A DNA stretch of 64,000 nucleotides from Halichondria panicea (lineage: Eukaryota > Porifera > Demospongiae > Suberitida > Halichondriidae). The stretch spans positions 7,518,273 through 7,582,272 of the forward strand of contig NC_087378.1 in NCBI RefSeq assembly GCF_963675165.1. Direction: 5' to 3'. Below the pieces are notes generated by a model, which was not told the origin of the DNA, ran no database searches, and was given only the letters and a program-made list of their open reading frames with translations. Each line of letters starts with the position of its first letter. Within the stretch, counting starts at the first letter, position 1. Position numbers and translations under genes: made by a program. This document shows positions 12,601 to 23,446 of this stretch, piece after piece.

Positions 12601-15600
12601 TACATCGTATTTTATGTAGTCTACTATTATTACATACCTGCTGGGTATGAGATGAATTTGATTACAGGCGATCGTTGCATCTGGCCGCTCCATTGGTCAG
12701 AGGAGATGTGTGTATGTGGGGGCGTGCTGGGGTGTGAGGAGGGTGATGACGTGAAGCTAGGGGTGAGCGGGACACTCTCCGATAATCGAGGTCGTTTGAC
12801 ATCAGGTTCGTAATGAGAATATTCTATCATTCTCTTGCCTGTCTCGCCAATATCTATTGAAGGGGAAAATAAAATTGAATTTTAAGAGAAGCAATTAACG
12901 AGAAAACTTTCACCTTGATGAAATACACACAATTAATCTATTTTCTAGATTTTTCAACAATTATTGATAAATAAACTTAATTAGCTAATTGACAATAATT
13001 ATTAAAATGAAACGTAGATTGTGTAGGTGATTACGATATAATTATAATCACTGTGCAGTTTGTTCAGAGTCACACAAACAAGTGGGACGGTGAAACTTTG
13101 TACCATAAGTAACTTTACCCACCCACTGTAGTTACTATAGTTATGAAAAATCTCTCATTTCAGTTGCAATTTCAGCAATCAGAAAACCCTGGCACTACTC
13201 GATGGATAAGTTACCCTAAGATTGAGCAATCACATCTTGTTAGTTTTCAGGCCAGAATAAGTCATAATGACTAAGTCGATTAGTAAAACCAACCTCCCAC
13301 CATCTTCTACCGCCATGCACTCTATAATAACAGATGCTGATCGAAGGTGCATGCTTCTTACACAAGTCTCAAAAACCAACACTTTTGCTCAAAATCTAAA
13401 CTGGCTTTGTAAACAAACTTCCCTAAGGCAATACACAGCAGAGGAGCTAAGTAACCACAACAAAAACGCACCTGTCGATTTCTTAATACTGTCTGCCCCC
13501 CCCTTGAGTTTCGTCATTGGGAGCATGGGATAGAGTAGCCCTGGTGGGACTTGTGAGAGAGGGGAGGCGCTCAGTAGAGGGCTGGAGGTGTTGACTGAAG
13601 GACCAGCTGTAGAGACTTGACCTATACCGGGGGGGGGGGGGGGGAGGGGGGTAATAAAAGACAAATACTCACACGTAGGTAGTGCAAGAATGGCAGTAGT
13701 TTCATTGCTACCATATTGAGTATTAAACACATTGCCAGTGTGGACTGCACCACATACACTTCAATTATCCCAGAGTGACAAAACAAGCTGTATACTTGCT
13801 ACATTTTGTTCTGAAGTGGTACATCAAACTAAAGGTGTCGATACCATTTCCCACCACATTACAAAACCATCCTATATAGAATTGAATTGGGCACCAATGC
13901 ACGTAGGTACAAATTGCATGCAGTGATGTTAGCGCATATTGCGTCTAGAGCCCAGACAACACTCCAACCAGACAGACTAAGCACACACAATCAAGAGACT
14001 GGCATATGTACGAGGTATAGTCAACACCTGTGCACGCATACTTGTACTTGTTGTCACAGTTGCCCAAACATTGTCTATTAGAGACTCTACAAACAATTTA
14101 AAGAGAGAGAGAAAGTCAAAAGTCGATCCACACAAGTGGAATACTTTAAGAATTAAATTCATTAATTTCACCTATGAATGTATTAATTGCATTGCAGGGT
14201 TGATAACGAGCACATTACTTCACCTACTTTATGGCCGGTATAAACAATTTAATTAGAAAATTAGAATACTGGAAGTAGCCAAGGCAACTGGAAGCAAGCC
14301 CTCGCTATGATGTACACAGAACACATACCATTTTACATGATTACATTAATATTGACTGTATGCCAGAGTGTGTATAACACACGTACACTGCTGTTATTAC
14401 AAGACACTGCATTTCAAAGGCAAATCATCAAGTGGTGAATGGTGCCCTATATACAATAACAATTGTACTTTAACCTCTACCTAGTACCTACGCATTTGGA
14501 CCCCACAATATCTGGCAGCTGTACGTGTATCACACGATACACCTGGCATGCAGTTACAAGAACACCCACCTAGTGGTCTCCATGACATCCCTATGTTCCC
14601 AAACATAGCCGGAGAGTAGACAAGAGGTCCACCTTGAACAGTGGCATATAGAGGGTACCTGCATAATGCATACATTTTATTAACTGCCAACAAAATCCCT
14701 TGTTGCTATGAAGACAGACGACAATATAACACCTGGCCTCCCACTTTTGTTGTACGTGTGTCTGTGGTTTTGTATAAGATTAATTTGGATAGGGCCGATT
14801 TCTATTATCACAAGAGCTACTAGGCTATAGATCGACTAGAACGCTAGACTGTATAAGGAAGCTCAACTTGATATAATACTGTAACAGTGTGGATTCTACA
14901 AAGTAAATATAAGGCATCAGATAACATTACAATACTAGAGGTTCGTATAATAAAAATTTAATACTTAATTAAGCACTTGTATCCGATTGTACCATATAAA
15001 TGCTAACAAGAAATTTGCATGAATACGTACTTTACTTAAAATTTAGTTATGACTTGTACATCCAGGTAGCCTAGACAACCGAATAGAGAGAGTAAAAAAT
15101 TTAGCAGAGCAGCTAAAGTATGTAGCAGTTGTCTAACTTGTGACCATAGGAACAGTGACAATGTTGCACCTAGCGGGCCTAATGCTTTCAGACACACATC
15201 GCTAACAATTTGCAAACTATGGAGATGGAATGTGTTGGAGAGAGCAGAACAGTGATACTGAAACTTTTAGAGGCAAACTCCCAAACAGTCATCGTTATCT
15301 CTTCAGCAAGCTTCGTCCTGGGCGATACAGGGCATGAATATTGTTGATGACGGTTTCGGGACTTTAAAATGTTTGTCTTTTCAATAGGACCAACTGAGTG
15401 TGGGTGTGAGCATTGTTTAGCCTAGGGTCATGTAGACAGTGTTGACCCCATCCAGGTTCAAAACATAATTATTGATTAGACTGTGAGATTAAAGATCTTT
15501 TCTGGAAGAGCAAGCAATAATAGCAGAACTTGTATTTGTACTGACTTTGGGGTCTGCAACAAACTGTATAGTCTACAGTGCAATGTTAGCTACTTACAAG

Positions 15601-15740
15601 AGATAGCTATCTATAATTATATACCTTAAAGTTGCTCCTGCGGTAGGTTGTTGCATGTAAGGGCCAATGGGCGAAATGGGAGGAAGAGTGGTTGAAATGG
15701 GAGTGCTAGGGGCTGACCCAGATCCACCCCCGCTGGACAT
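2292..15740 (-). CDS. GREB1: GREB1/GREB1L homologue
   Basis: Thirteen coding exons: 15740-15625, 14658-14570, 13621-13472, 12853-12638, 12248-10415, 10092-9892, 8604-8347, 7648-7501, 6370-5877, 5564-5315, 4820-4100, 3795-3651, 3147-2292. All junctions are GT-AG and in phase, giving about 1825 aa (human GREB1 1949). In order: a Pro/Ser/Thr-rich N-terminus, a basic patch KRPRL near residue 138, a conserved middle region (exon of 1834 nt), a Ser-rich linker (6370-5877), a Walker-A-like GPPQVGKTGA split across the 5315/4820 junction at about residues 1249-1258, then the C-terminal glycosyltransferase-like region with TLGRDTTGLFNLGHAGYENL and the closing FRLRDEYQTAC...PLFFFIGRYEG, close to vertebrate GREB1. 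GREB1 is a nuclear cofactor whose C-terminal domain has been reported to glycosylate the estrogen receptor. The substrate in this animal is unknown. A non-coding first exon probably ends at 16015. Confidence 0.93.
4978..5312. repeat. 20-bp minisatellite in a GREB1 intron, next to the splice donor
   Basis: About 16 tandem units of roughly 20 bp (consensus accccctcaactgtatacgt on the + strand) fill the 5' part of the intron between the exons encoding GPPQ and VGKTGA. On the coding (-) strand each unit begins with a GTACGT-type donor-like hexamer and contains tatacag. The array reaches to within a few bases of the true donor (5314-5313), whose own sequence resembles a unit. Confidence 0.9.
6471..6642. 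repeat. Long TG/CA microsatellite in a GREB1 intron
   Basis: About 170 bp of nearly pure (TG)n with a few GG interruptions, inside the intron upstream (in gene order) of the Ser-rich linker exon. The long frames of alternating Cys/Val or Thr/His that cross it are artefacts of the repeat. Confidence 0.97.
8018..8151. mobile_element. Palindromic foldback MITE in a GREB1 intron
   Basis: Two nearly perfect inverted arms of about 50 bp, 8018-8067 and 8101-8150, beginning cagaggaggtccgacatg and ending in the reverse complement. They surround a loop of about 33 bp. I see one mismatch between the arms. The flanks repeat tcaaagc (8011-8017 and 8153-8159), which would fit a target-site duplication. 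It has no coding capacity. Confidence 0.75.
9568..9599. repeat. CA microsatellite in a GREB1 intron
   Basis: About 16 CA units within the large intron between coding exons 10092-9892 and 8604-8347. Confidence 0.9.
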
Positions 15741-17371
15741 CTTTGATACGCAGAGAAGGGGAGTACACTCACTCAGTACTTGAGGGAATAATGATGGTCA
15801 CCTGCAGGAAACATCATATTAACTCCCAAGATAAAAAAATTGCTGTATTTATCGATAAACAAAAGTATACAGAAACTATTCTACAACGGAACACTGGATA
15901 GTGGTAATTTTTGGGAAAGGAACAAACGAGAGCATGAAACACTTGGACAATCTTTCGATCTCTTTACTGAGGTAGGATCATATTTCAATTGTTGATAATT
16001 AACTTTCGACTTACCGTACTAGCCAAAGATTTCGTCTTGAAGTGGGTTTACTAGCTATTTCAAGTGGTTAGTCGAACAGTCTAGTATTAACTCGATCCTC
16101 AAACTAAATGGACGCACGACGTATAACATTAATACGCCCTCTCTCTAAATTTCACTCAGGATATTATATACTCGTATTTTGAAAGGGAAAACAGAGATGA
16201 AAGGGTGGGGTGTGTCCCTTTATTCATGGGGAGTCTTAAATGGGTCTTTGACACAAAGATGATGGATTGCAACAAGATCAACAAACACTCCCATACAAAG
16301 AGAAACATATACATTACTAATCGTGGTTTAGTTCTGGGGCTAGCCACTCTGATTATTATTGTTAATTGTTAATAAACAGGACAATTTCGTGATGGATCGA
16401 GGCACCTTATTTACGAATAACAATGGATCTAGGGAATTTGCATTCTCTGCTCTGTATTAAACACAGGCCAGGACTCTGCACATTGCATAGCATGATAGCT
16501 AGCTAACAACCACAGTTTACTCATTACTGTCAGTGAGAACCCAGCAACAACAGTACTGCAGTAATGCAGATCATACAATACAGTCTATAAAGTTATAGCT
16601 ATTATTATAAATGATCTCTCAGTACAGTGCTAGTGCAAGTGAGATATTATCACATGGAAATTAATTATCATTCTTACTTTATGCTCTCACTATTCTCTGT
16701 CCTCTTGGATGCTTGCTTGAGTTATTAGCTATCTAAACAGCAGAGTAGAGTGTCTTACTATACTGTACTAGTCTGTCACTTTAGCTCTAGCTAGCTGGCT
16801 ACTGTCATTGCAATTCCATGACACAGGCTAGACGATCATCTATCAGTAGACGTCATGCGTGAATAATTAGGGCTATTTAGCTCTGTCTGGGATTTTGATA
16901 AGCCTATCACTGATCATTTATTGTCTAAACCAAACACACCTGTTGATACTAAGAGCCAGATTCTAGCTGGCTAGAGCAGTTTCATTTGCATGAGCCCTTG
17001 CATTTAGGTGCATTTTTCTAATGAGCATGGTGGAGGTGGTTTGCAGCCAGACCCAGAAGCCTATCTTGACTAGACAATACCATAAACAGCCAGTGTTCCG
17101 TGTCTATGTCTAAAGCAACCGTGTGTGGTGACATCAAAGGGTTGCTGTCAGATTCCTGACGCTTCTGGGCAGACGCCCATATGTGAATCTCATTAAAATC
17201 CAATTGATTATGAATGTCATTACACAGTAAACTGTGCATTCAGGGGCTTTCCCTTAAGTTGTTGCCAGGCAACGCGTGGGCGTGTAAACACTGTACAACA
17301 ACATGCTACTGTTTTTGAGGTGCATTAATTAATTAATTGGCATCAGAGAGACCACCAGAAAGACAACAGCA
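15741..17371. promoter_or_regulatory. Divergent promoter region GREB1 homologue / MAPK15
   Basis: 1.6 kb between the two start codons. On the - strand it holds a probable 5' UTR intron of the GREB1 homologue (donor 16014-16013, acceptor just before 15801). On the + side an RFX X-box lies at 17261-17273. No ORF here resembles a known protein, and the short frames (for example 16156-16347 and 17018-17239) look like chance. Confidence 0.6.
17261..17273. promoter_or_regulatory. RFX X-box upstream of MAPK15
   Basis: GTTGCCAGGCAAC is a perfect palindromic X-box (two 6-bp half-sites with a 1-bp spacer), 99 bp upstream of the MAPK15 start codon. RFX factors bind this motif in promoters of ciliary genes across animals, and MAPK15 acts at the ciliary base. 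Confidence 0.7.
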
Positions 17372-20315
17372 ATGAGTTGTGATATAGAAGATCACATCAC
17401 TTCAAAATATGACATCAAAAGGAGAATTGGAAAAGGGGTAAGAATCACTCAGCTAAGCAATTAATTATAATAATTTTATATTATAATAATTTTTATTATG
17501 TAATCTGGTTGGTTTTTCAGGCCTATGGCATTGTATGGAAGAGTGTTGATCGAAAGAGTGGAGAGATTGTGGCATTAAAGAAAATCTTTGATGCCTTCAC
17601 AAATCCCACCGATGCACAGCGAACCTACAGAGAGATCATGTTCTTACAGGTACGTGAGGAAATAATAACAAAAAAATGATCTGTATTAAGATTTTTTTAC
17701 TCATTCTTTTATAGGAATTTTCATCTCATGAGAATGTGATTCAACTACTGAATGTGATCAGAGCACGTAATGATCAAGATATCTACTTGGTCTTTGAGTT
17801 TATGGACACTGATTTGCATGCTGTTATCAAAGCCAAAATCCTCCAACCAGTTCACGTGCAATACATCATGTACCAGGTAAGAAGTGACAATGATACACAG
17901 TAAATTATTATCATTGTGTTGTATTTATAATTATAGCTTTTCAAAGTTATGAAGTATCTTCATTCTGGGAACTGCATTCACAGAGATCTGAAGGTAACAC
18001 ATCTGATTTATAGAAGCTGTTTTACTTTTACATGTGTGTATTTTTGCAGCCAAGCAACGTCCTTCTCAATTCCGAATGTTTCATCAAATTAGCTGATTTT
18101 GGGCTGGCACGATCGCTTGTTGATTTGCCTGGAGACAATGACTGCACTTTCAATCCAGCCATGACCGACTACGTTGCCACTAGATGGTACAGAGCTCCAG
18201 AAATCCTCCTAGGATCAGTGAAATACACTAAAGGAGTCGACTTGTGGTCTTTAGGATGCATCCTTGCTGAGTTGATTATCGGTAAGGACAACAGTAATTA
18301 GTAATTTTAATGTTTTAATTTTTTTCTATTGTTATAGGGAAAGCTCTGTTCCCGGGAACATCAACGTTTAATCAGATAGACAAGGTCCTAGCTGTGGTGC
18401 CAACTCCAAACAGAACAGATGTGGAGAGCATCAAAGCACCCTACGCCCAGTCAGTACTGGACAGGCTTCTCAGAAAGTGAGCACATGTACAGTCGTTTGA
18501 GTAGAAATGCTCTCTCTCTCTGTGCTGTGTATCTACCAGTTAGTTTTAATGAGCTTGGAGTGTTTCACATTTTCTTCACGAGTATAAATTGCACCTGTTT
18601 TGTAGTTTTTAGTGCCCGCAAATTAATGTGCATGTTAATTTAGTTAATTTTTAGGGTCTTATACAGGCATCGTATATCACTGGTGCATCTGTTTTATAGT
18701 GTTCATGTTTATTTTTTGGGTCTTATAATACAGGCGTCGTATATCGCTGGTGGACTGCTTGCCAACAGCTACTGATGATTGTCTAGATTTGGTAGGGAAA
18801 CTGCTTCAGTTCAATCCAGACAAAAGGCTCTCTGCTCAAGGAGCACTGACACACCCCTATGTTTTAAGGTATGGTAATTTATACGCCTACTCTGTACTAG
18901 CGACATGTATAGGGTTGAGTACATGCCATAGCACATACATGTACATGTTCATTAAGGTGTATGCCTAATTACTATTTGTGTAATTATCATCATAAAGAGA
19001 GCAATTAATGCCTTACACAGGTTCCACAACCCCAAAGAAGAGCCAGGGCTAGACTACAATGTAGTCCCTTATCTGGATGACAATACACAGCTCTCAATTG
19101 AAGAATACAGAGACAAGTTGTATGAGGTACGTATGTAGGTCTTCATACGTCACTGTTTATACACACATGTATTGTACACTATAGCTACTTATTTCACTGA
19201 CTGTTTTCCTACAGAGTATAGTACAGAAGAGACGTGATCTGATAGACGCTAGACAGAAGACATGTGAAGTTGAAGAGGTTGAAGATGTGGAGTTGAAGGA
19301 AGAGCCTTTCTTATCAACACGAAGGGACGTCACTGACCCACCACTCACCACTGTGTCAGACACAGACCTCCTCAGAATAAAGCAATCCTCTCGAGCAAAA
19401 CTCAAGGCAAATCCTCAGGTACACTGTACACGCTAATTATGATGGTTGGGAAAATTGAAATAGTCACCTACGTATTGTATTGTCGTAATGTAACCTAGCT
19501 GTACACACCTACCTGCATGATGTGATCAGCAGAGATCCCTTGGCAATGATGGTGTATACAGTGGATGCATTACACATATCAGTGTATCTAAGTAAGCTAA
19601 ATTATAATAATAATTATAGTCAAATATTTTATTATTGTAGTTTAGACTCTTATGAAGTTTATGTACATGTATAATTATGTATCACATTTGTACACCAGTA
19701 CATTAATTAATTGACACAAGCATTCACCCACACATACAGAAGTCTCCTTATGCTAGCACTCCACAACACCAGCCCCAGCTCCGTAAAGGGACGATGGTTA
19801 AACAGGGATCAGCTCTTTATCATCAAGGTCGAAGGGGAAGCTTAGGGGCCACTTCAAAGCAAGACCCAATGAAGAACCAATTTTCAAGATCAGTCAAGCG
19901 TCCGACTGCCATTAGGAGCCAAGTTGGGAAAACGCATAGCAGACAGGGTGCTGCTACTCGGACCCAGGAGCCCAATCATGATGACCAGCTCATGATCACA
20001 AGTGCCAGAATCGTAAGTTTTATATGAGCTGAAGAATGCAATTAGTGTTATATGTGCCTTAAGATTGAAGTGATCTTTGTTGTTTGTTTACAGTCATGTC
20101 ACATTACACGTGTGTGTGCGTAACCTCTTACCGACTCTTGTGTAACCTCTCATACTTAATGCATTCCACAGATACCGGCAGCTCGACCCACGTCCTCTAA
20201 GAACAAGATAGGGTCAAGAGGAGGCCCATCAAGATTTGCTGGTGGGACATACACACAAACACACGGTGTGATATCGAAATCCAACCTCACACACCTCAAA
20301 GAAAACAAGTGGTAG
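17372..20315 (+). CDS. MAPK15: MAP kinase 15 (ERK7/ERK8 family)
   Basis: Eleven exons: 17372-17437, 17521-17649, 17715-17876, 17937-17993, 18050-18281, 18338-18476, 18734-18868, 19021-19126, 19215-19418, 19740-20012, 20172-20315. They are in phase and give 548 aa (human 544). The atypical MAPK15 acts in ciliogenesis and autophagy and autophosphorylates its own loop. Visible: glycine loop GKGAYGIVWK, Lys42 in VALKK, HRDLK (Asp136), DFG (Asp154), and the activation segment [16 protein letters not shown]. The activation motif is T-D-Y (177-179), where animal MAPK15 has T-E-Y. The kinase domain ends near [14 protein letters not shown], followed by a basic Ser/Pro-rich tail of about 200 residues, as in the family. 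The X-box promoter supports ciliary expression. Confidence 0.95.
18630..18752 (+). repeat. Duplicated splice-acceptor segment in MAPK15 intron 6
   Basis: The end of the intron plus the first bases of exon 7 occur twice. Both copies show gggtcttat(aat)acaggc followed by tcgtatatc. The upstream copy (about 18630-18690) carries its own tacag acceptor. The true exon starts at 18734. Use of the upstream acceptor would shift the frame. Confidence 0.75.
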
Positions 20316-20635
20316 ATATAAAATTATAGCATTAATTATTTATTCATTTTTTATGCTTACTTTAATTAAAACTTTTTTCTGCACAATAATTCATTATTAA
20401 CAGAGTTCTCATTAATTAAAATGCATTGCAATTGCATAAACAAGTGCTGTGGGAAGTAAAGACACTTCGAATACACACTTCGAATACAAAACTCACTAAT
20501 AAATAGCTACCCTGAACCATTGGGCATAAAAGTGCAAACAACACAAATGAAACAGCTAACAATAATTATAGCTAAATGCACATAACAGCAGTCAGTCAGA
20601 AAGTTTGATGTGTTGGGGATCGAGTGATTGTACGA
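20316..20635. other. Convergent intergenic region MAPK15 / elongin C
   Basis: About 320 bp of AT-rich sequence holding both 3' UTRs. A short direct duplication of acacttcgaatac is present near 20461-20486. No gene is seen. Confidence 0.4.
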
Positions 20636-21446
<811 letters not shown>

Positions 21447-21530
21447 GATGAAGAGATGGGGCCCTAAATCACTGAAGAAACACTGTACTTGACGATCACA
21501 AACCAAAGATGACTGGGTAATAAAATTTCT

Positions 21531-21565
21531 CACGTGTATGTCACATGGGAAGTTGTCATGGGAAC
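21531..21565. promoter_or_regulatory. E-box and RFX X-box in the elongin C / STPG1 divergent promoter
   Basis: CACGTG lies at 21531-21536. GTTGTCATGGGAAC at 21552-21565 fits the X-box consensus RYYNYY-AT-RRNRAC. It lies just upstream of the ATG at 21607, so it favours that ATG over the one at 21538 as the STPG1 start. STPG1 belongs to a ciliary/sperm-tail protein class, which fits RFX control. Confidence 0.6.
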
Positions 21566-21606
21566 AATGGAGTAGCCATTATCAAGATTTATCCTCTACC
21601 AAGAAT

Positions 21607-23315
21607 ATGACGTCTCTGTCACCAATTTCAATGCAAGTCAGTGTAGAAAGATGCTCCACTATTGACAGAAACCCATCACTTCAAAAACCTAAAACATTCA
21701 AGTCCCTTCGACCACTGGCCAGAAGTAAAAGTGAGCGCGTAATTTCATTCCGTATGCAAACTTACATTTATAATATGCAGGTTACGGCACCACGGCACAA
21801 TCGACCAATGCATCAATTCCAAGTCGGTATCAGACGTACTTCTTTGCCACTACAGAGAGGAAAGGTTTCAATTCTCAGGCAGCCAGATTTTCAACGGACA
21901 TTGATATCGTAAGTACATAACAATCAATCATACAAAATCAATCACTTTTTTGGGTTCAGAATGAGAACCCGGGTCCAGGAAAATATGAAGCTAACAGTAA
22001 CACGTTTGAGACACAGAGTTCTTCATTCTCCAAAAAAGGAACAGGTGGATTTGCATCCAAAGTAAGTCCTAGAGTATTTTAAGCAATTAAACGCTATCTG
22101 TTTATTTTTTTGTTTTAGTCTTACAGATTCAGATCTGCCAGGAAGAAGATGCTTGGACCTGGTTCTTATGATCCTCGTCCAGTAGAGAATCGTGTTGATT
22201 TCAATAAAACTGGTGCCAGTAGCAATTTCAAGCTTCCCATAGCCGTGAAGCAAGCAGACAATGATGGACTCAATACTTCACCTGCCCCAAATACGTATAA
22301 TTTATCTGGAGTTAACAATGGAAAAACTGCTGAGTCGGTTTTCAAATCAAAGTAAGGTTATTCCGAGTGGCTACATTGACAAATACACACTCTGATTTCT
22401 CTGCAGAACCAAACGAGAGATTGTACCCTCCACAGCTGTTGACAATCCGGGCCCTTGTCAGTACACAGTACAGGACAATGCCCTCCACCCCTCTTCATGT
22501 GCACACAAGTCAGTCTTCAACTCAAAGTCCAATAGAGATGCTCTCGGGAAAATCACGAAAGTAAGTGCCTCCTTCATGGTTTTCATTACATACTATGATC
22601 ACCCTATAAGCAAATCTCACTGTAAATTTAATAGGCCTCAAAATCTCCCTCAGAATGTATTTTTTAAATTGTTAAGAGGCCTTTTTTATTGCATTAGTTT
22701 CCAAAGTTGCATGACCTAAGGTTTTATTTTTCCACAGGGTCCAGGTCCTGCTGACTATACGCCGGTTTTAAATGAAGTTGGTGACACCTCAAAGTCTGGT
22801 CCTCCCAAGCCACTCCCATACTATCGCCAGAAGCACTACCTGTGTATATCAGCCCCGGCCATGCCTCTCCCTCCACTTCCCCCTCTCCCTGGACCAGGAC
22901 ACTATGAGACTCAGAGCCACATACCTGGACCACATGGTAAGTATCTTGATCATACTAGAATGACTTGTCTAGTCAGCAGTGTCCTTATGTAAAAGTTTGC
23001 CTAAATTCTAGTACAGTATTCCTATAGTTAATTAAGCTTTAGCTACAATGTCATGCACATTGCATACATTATTTTACAAGTCATTATCTTCACCATGACA
23101 ATTTAGCTTTACACTCTACTTTGAAGTTCATTTTCTCCCTATCTCTCCCTCCTACAGAGAAAAAGCTTGTGTCTGGGTCTGTGTTCAAGTCCACTACCAG
23201 TAGATGGATACCATTTGGTACAGACAGAATGGATCAGCCGGGACCAGGAACTTACAACCCAATGACTGTTAACAAACAATCGTACATGTACAATATCAAC
23301 AAAAAATGGATTTAA
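21607..23315 (+). CDS. STPG1: Sperm-tail PG-rich repeat protein (STPG1-like)
   Basis: Seven exons: 21607-21730, 21781-21908, 21960-22061, 22119-22351, 22407-22560, 22738-22936, 23158-23315. All are in phase and give about 365 aa (human STPG1 334). It carries a series of STPG repeats around a P-G-P-x-x-Y core: NPGPGKY, LGPGSYDP, SPAPNTYN, NPGPCQY, GPGPADYTP, LPGPGHYE, QPGPGTYNP. Such repeats occur in microtubule-associated axonemal proteins. Human STPG1 was also described as a mediator of apoptosis after O6-methylguanine damage. An in-frame upstream ATG at 21538 would add 23 residues, but an X-box lies between the two. Family membership is firm. Orthology to STPG1 rather than another STPG protein is likely from length and order. 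Confidence 0.85.
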
Positions 23316-23446
23316 TTAATTTTTTTACAGTCATTATTTTCGTCATTATTTTCATCATCATGTGCACAAACTTTCATTTTTATTGTCTTTAAATAAGCAT
23401 TACAGAAATAATACAGTGATACAATAATTTATGCGATAATAAAATT

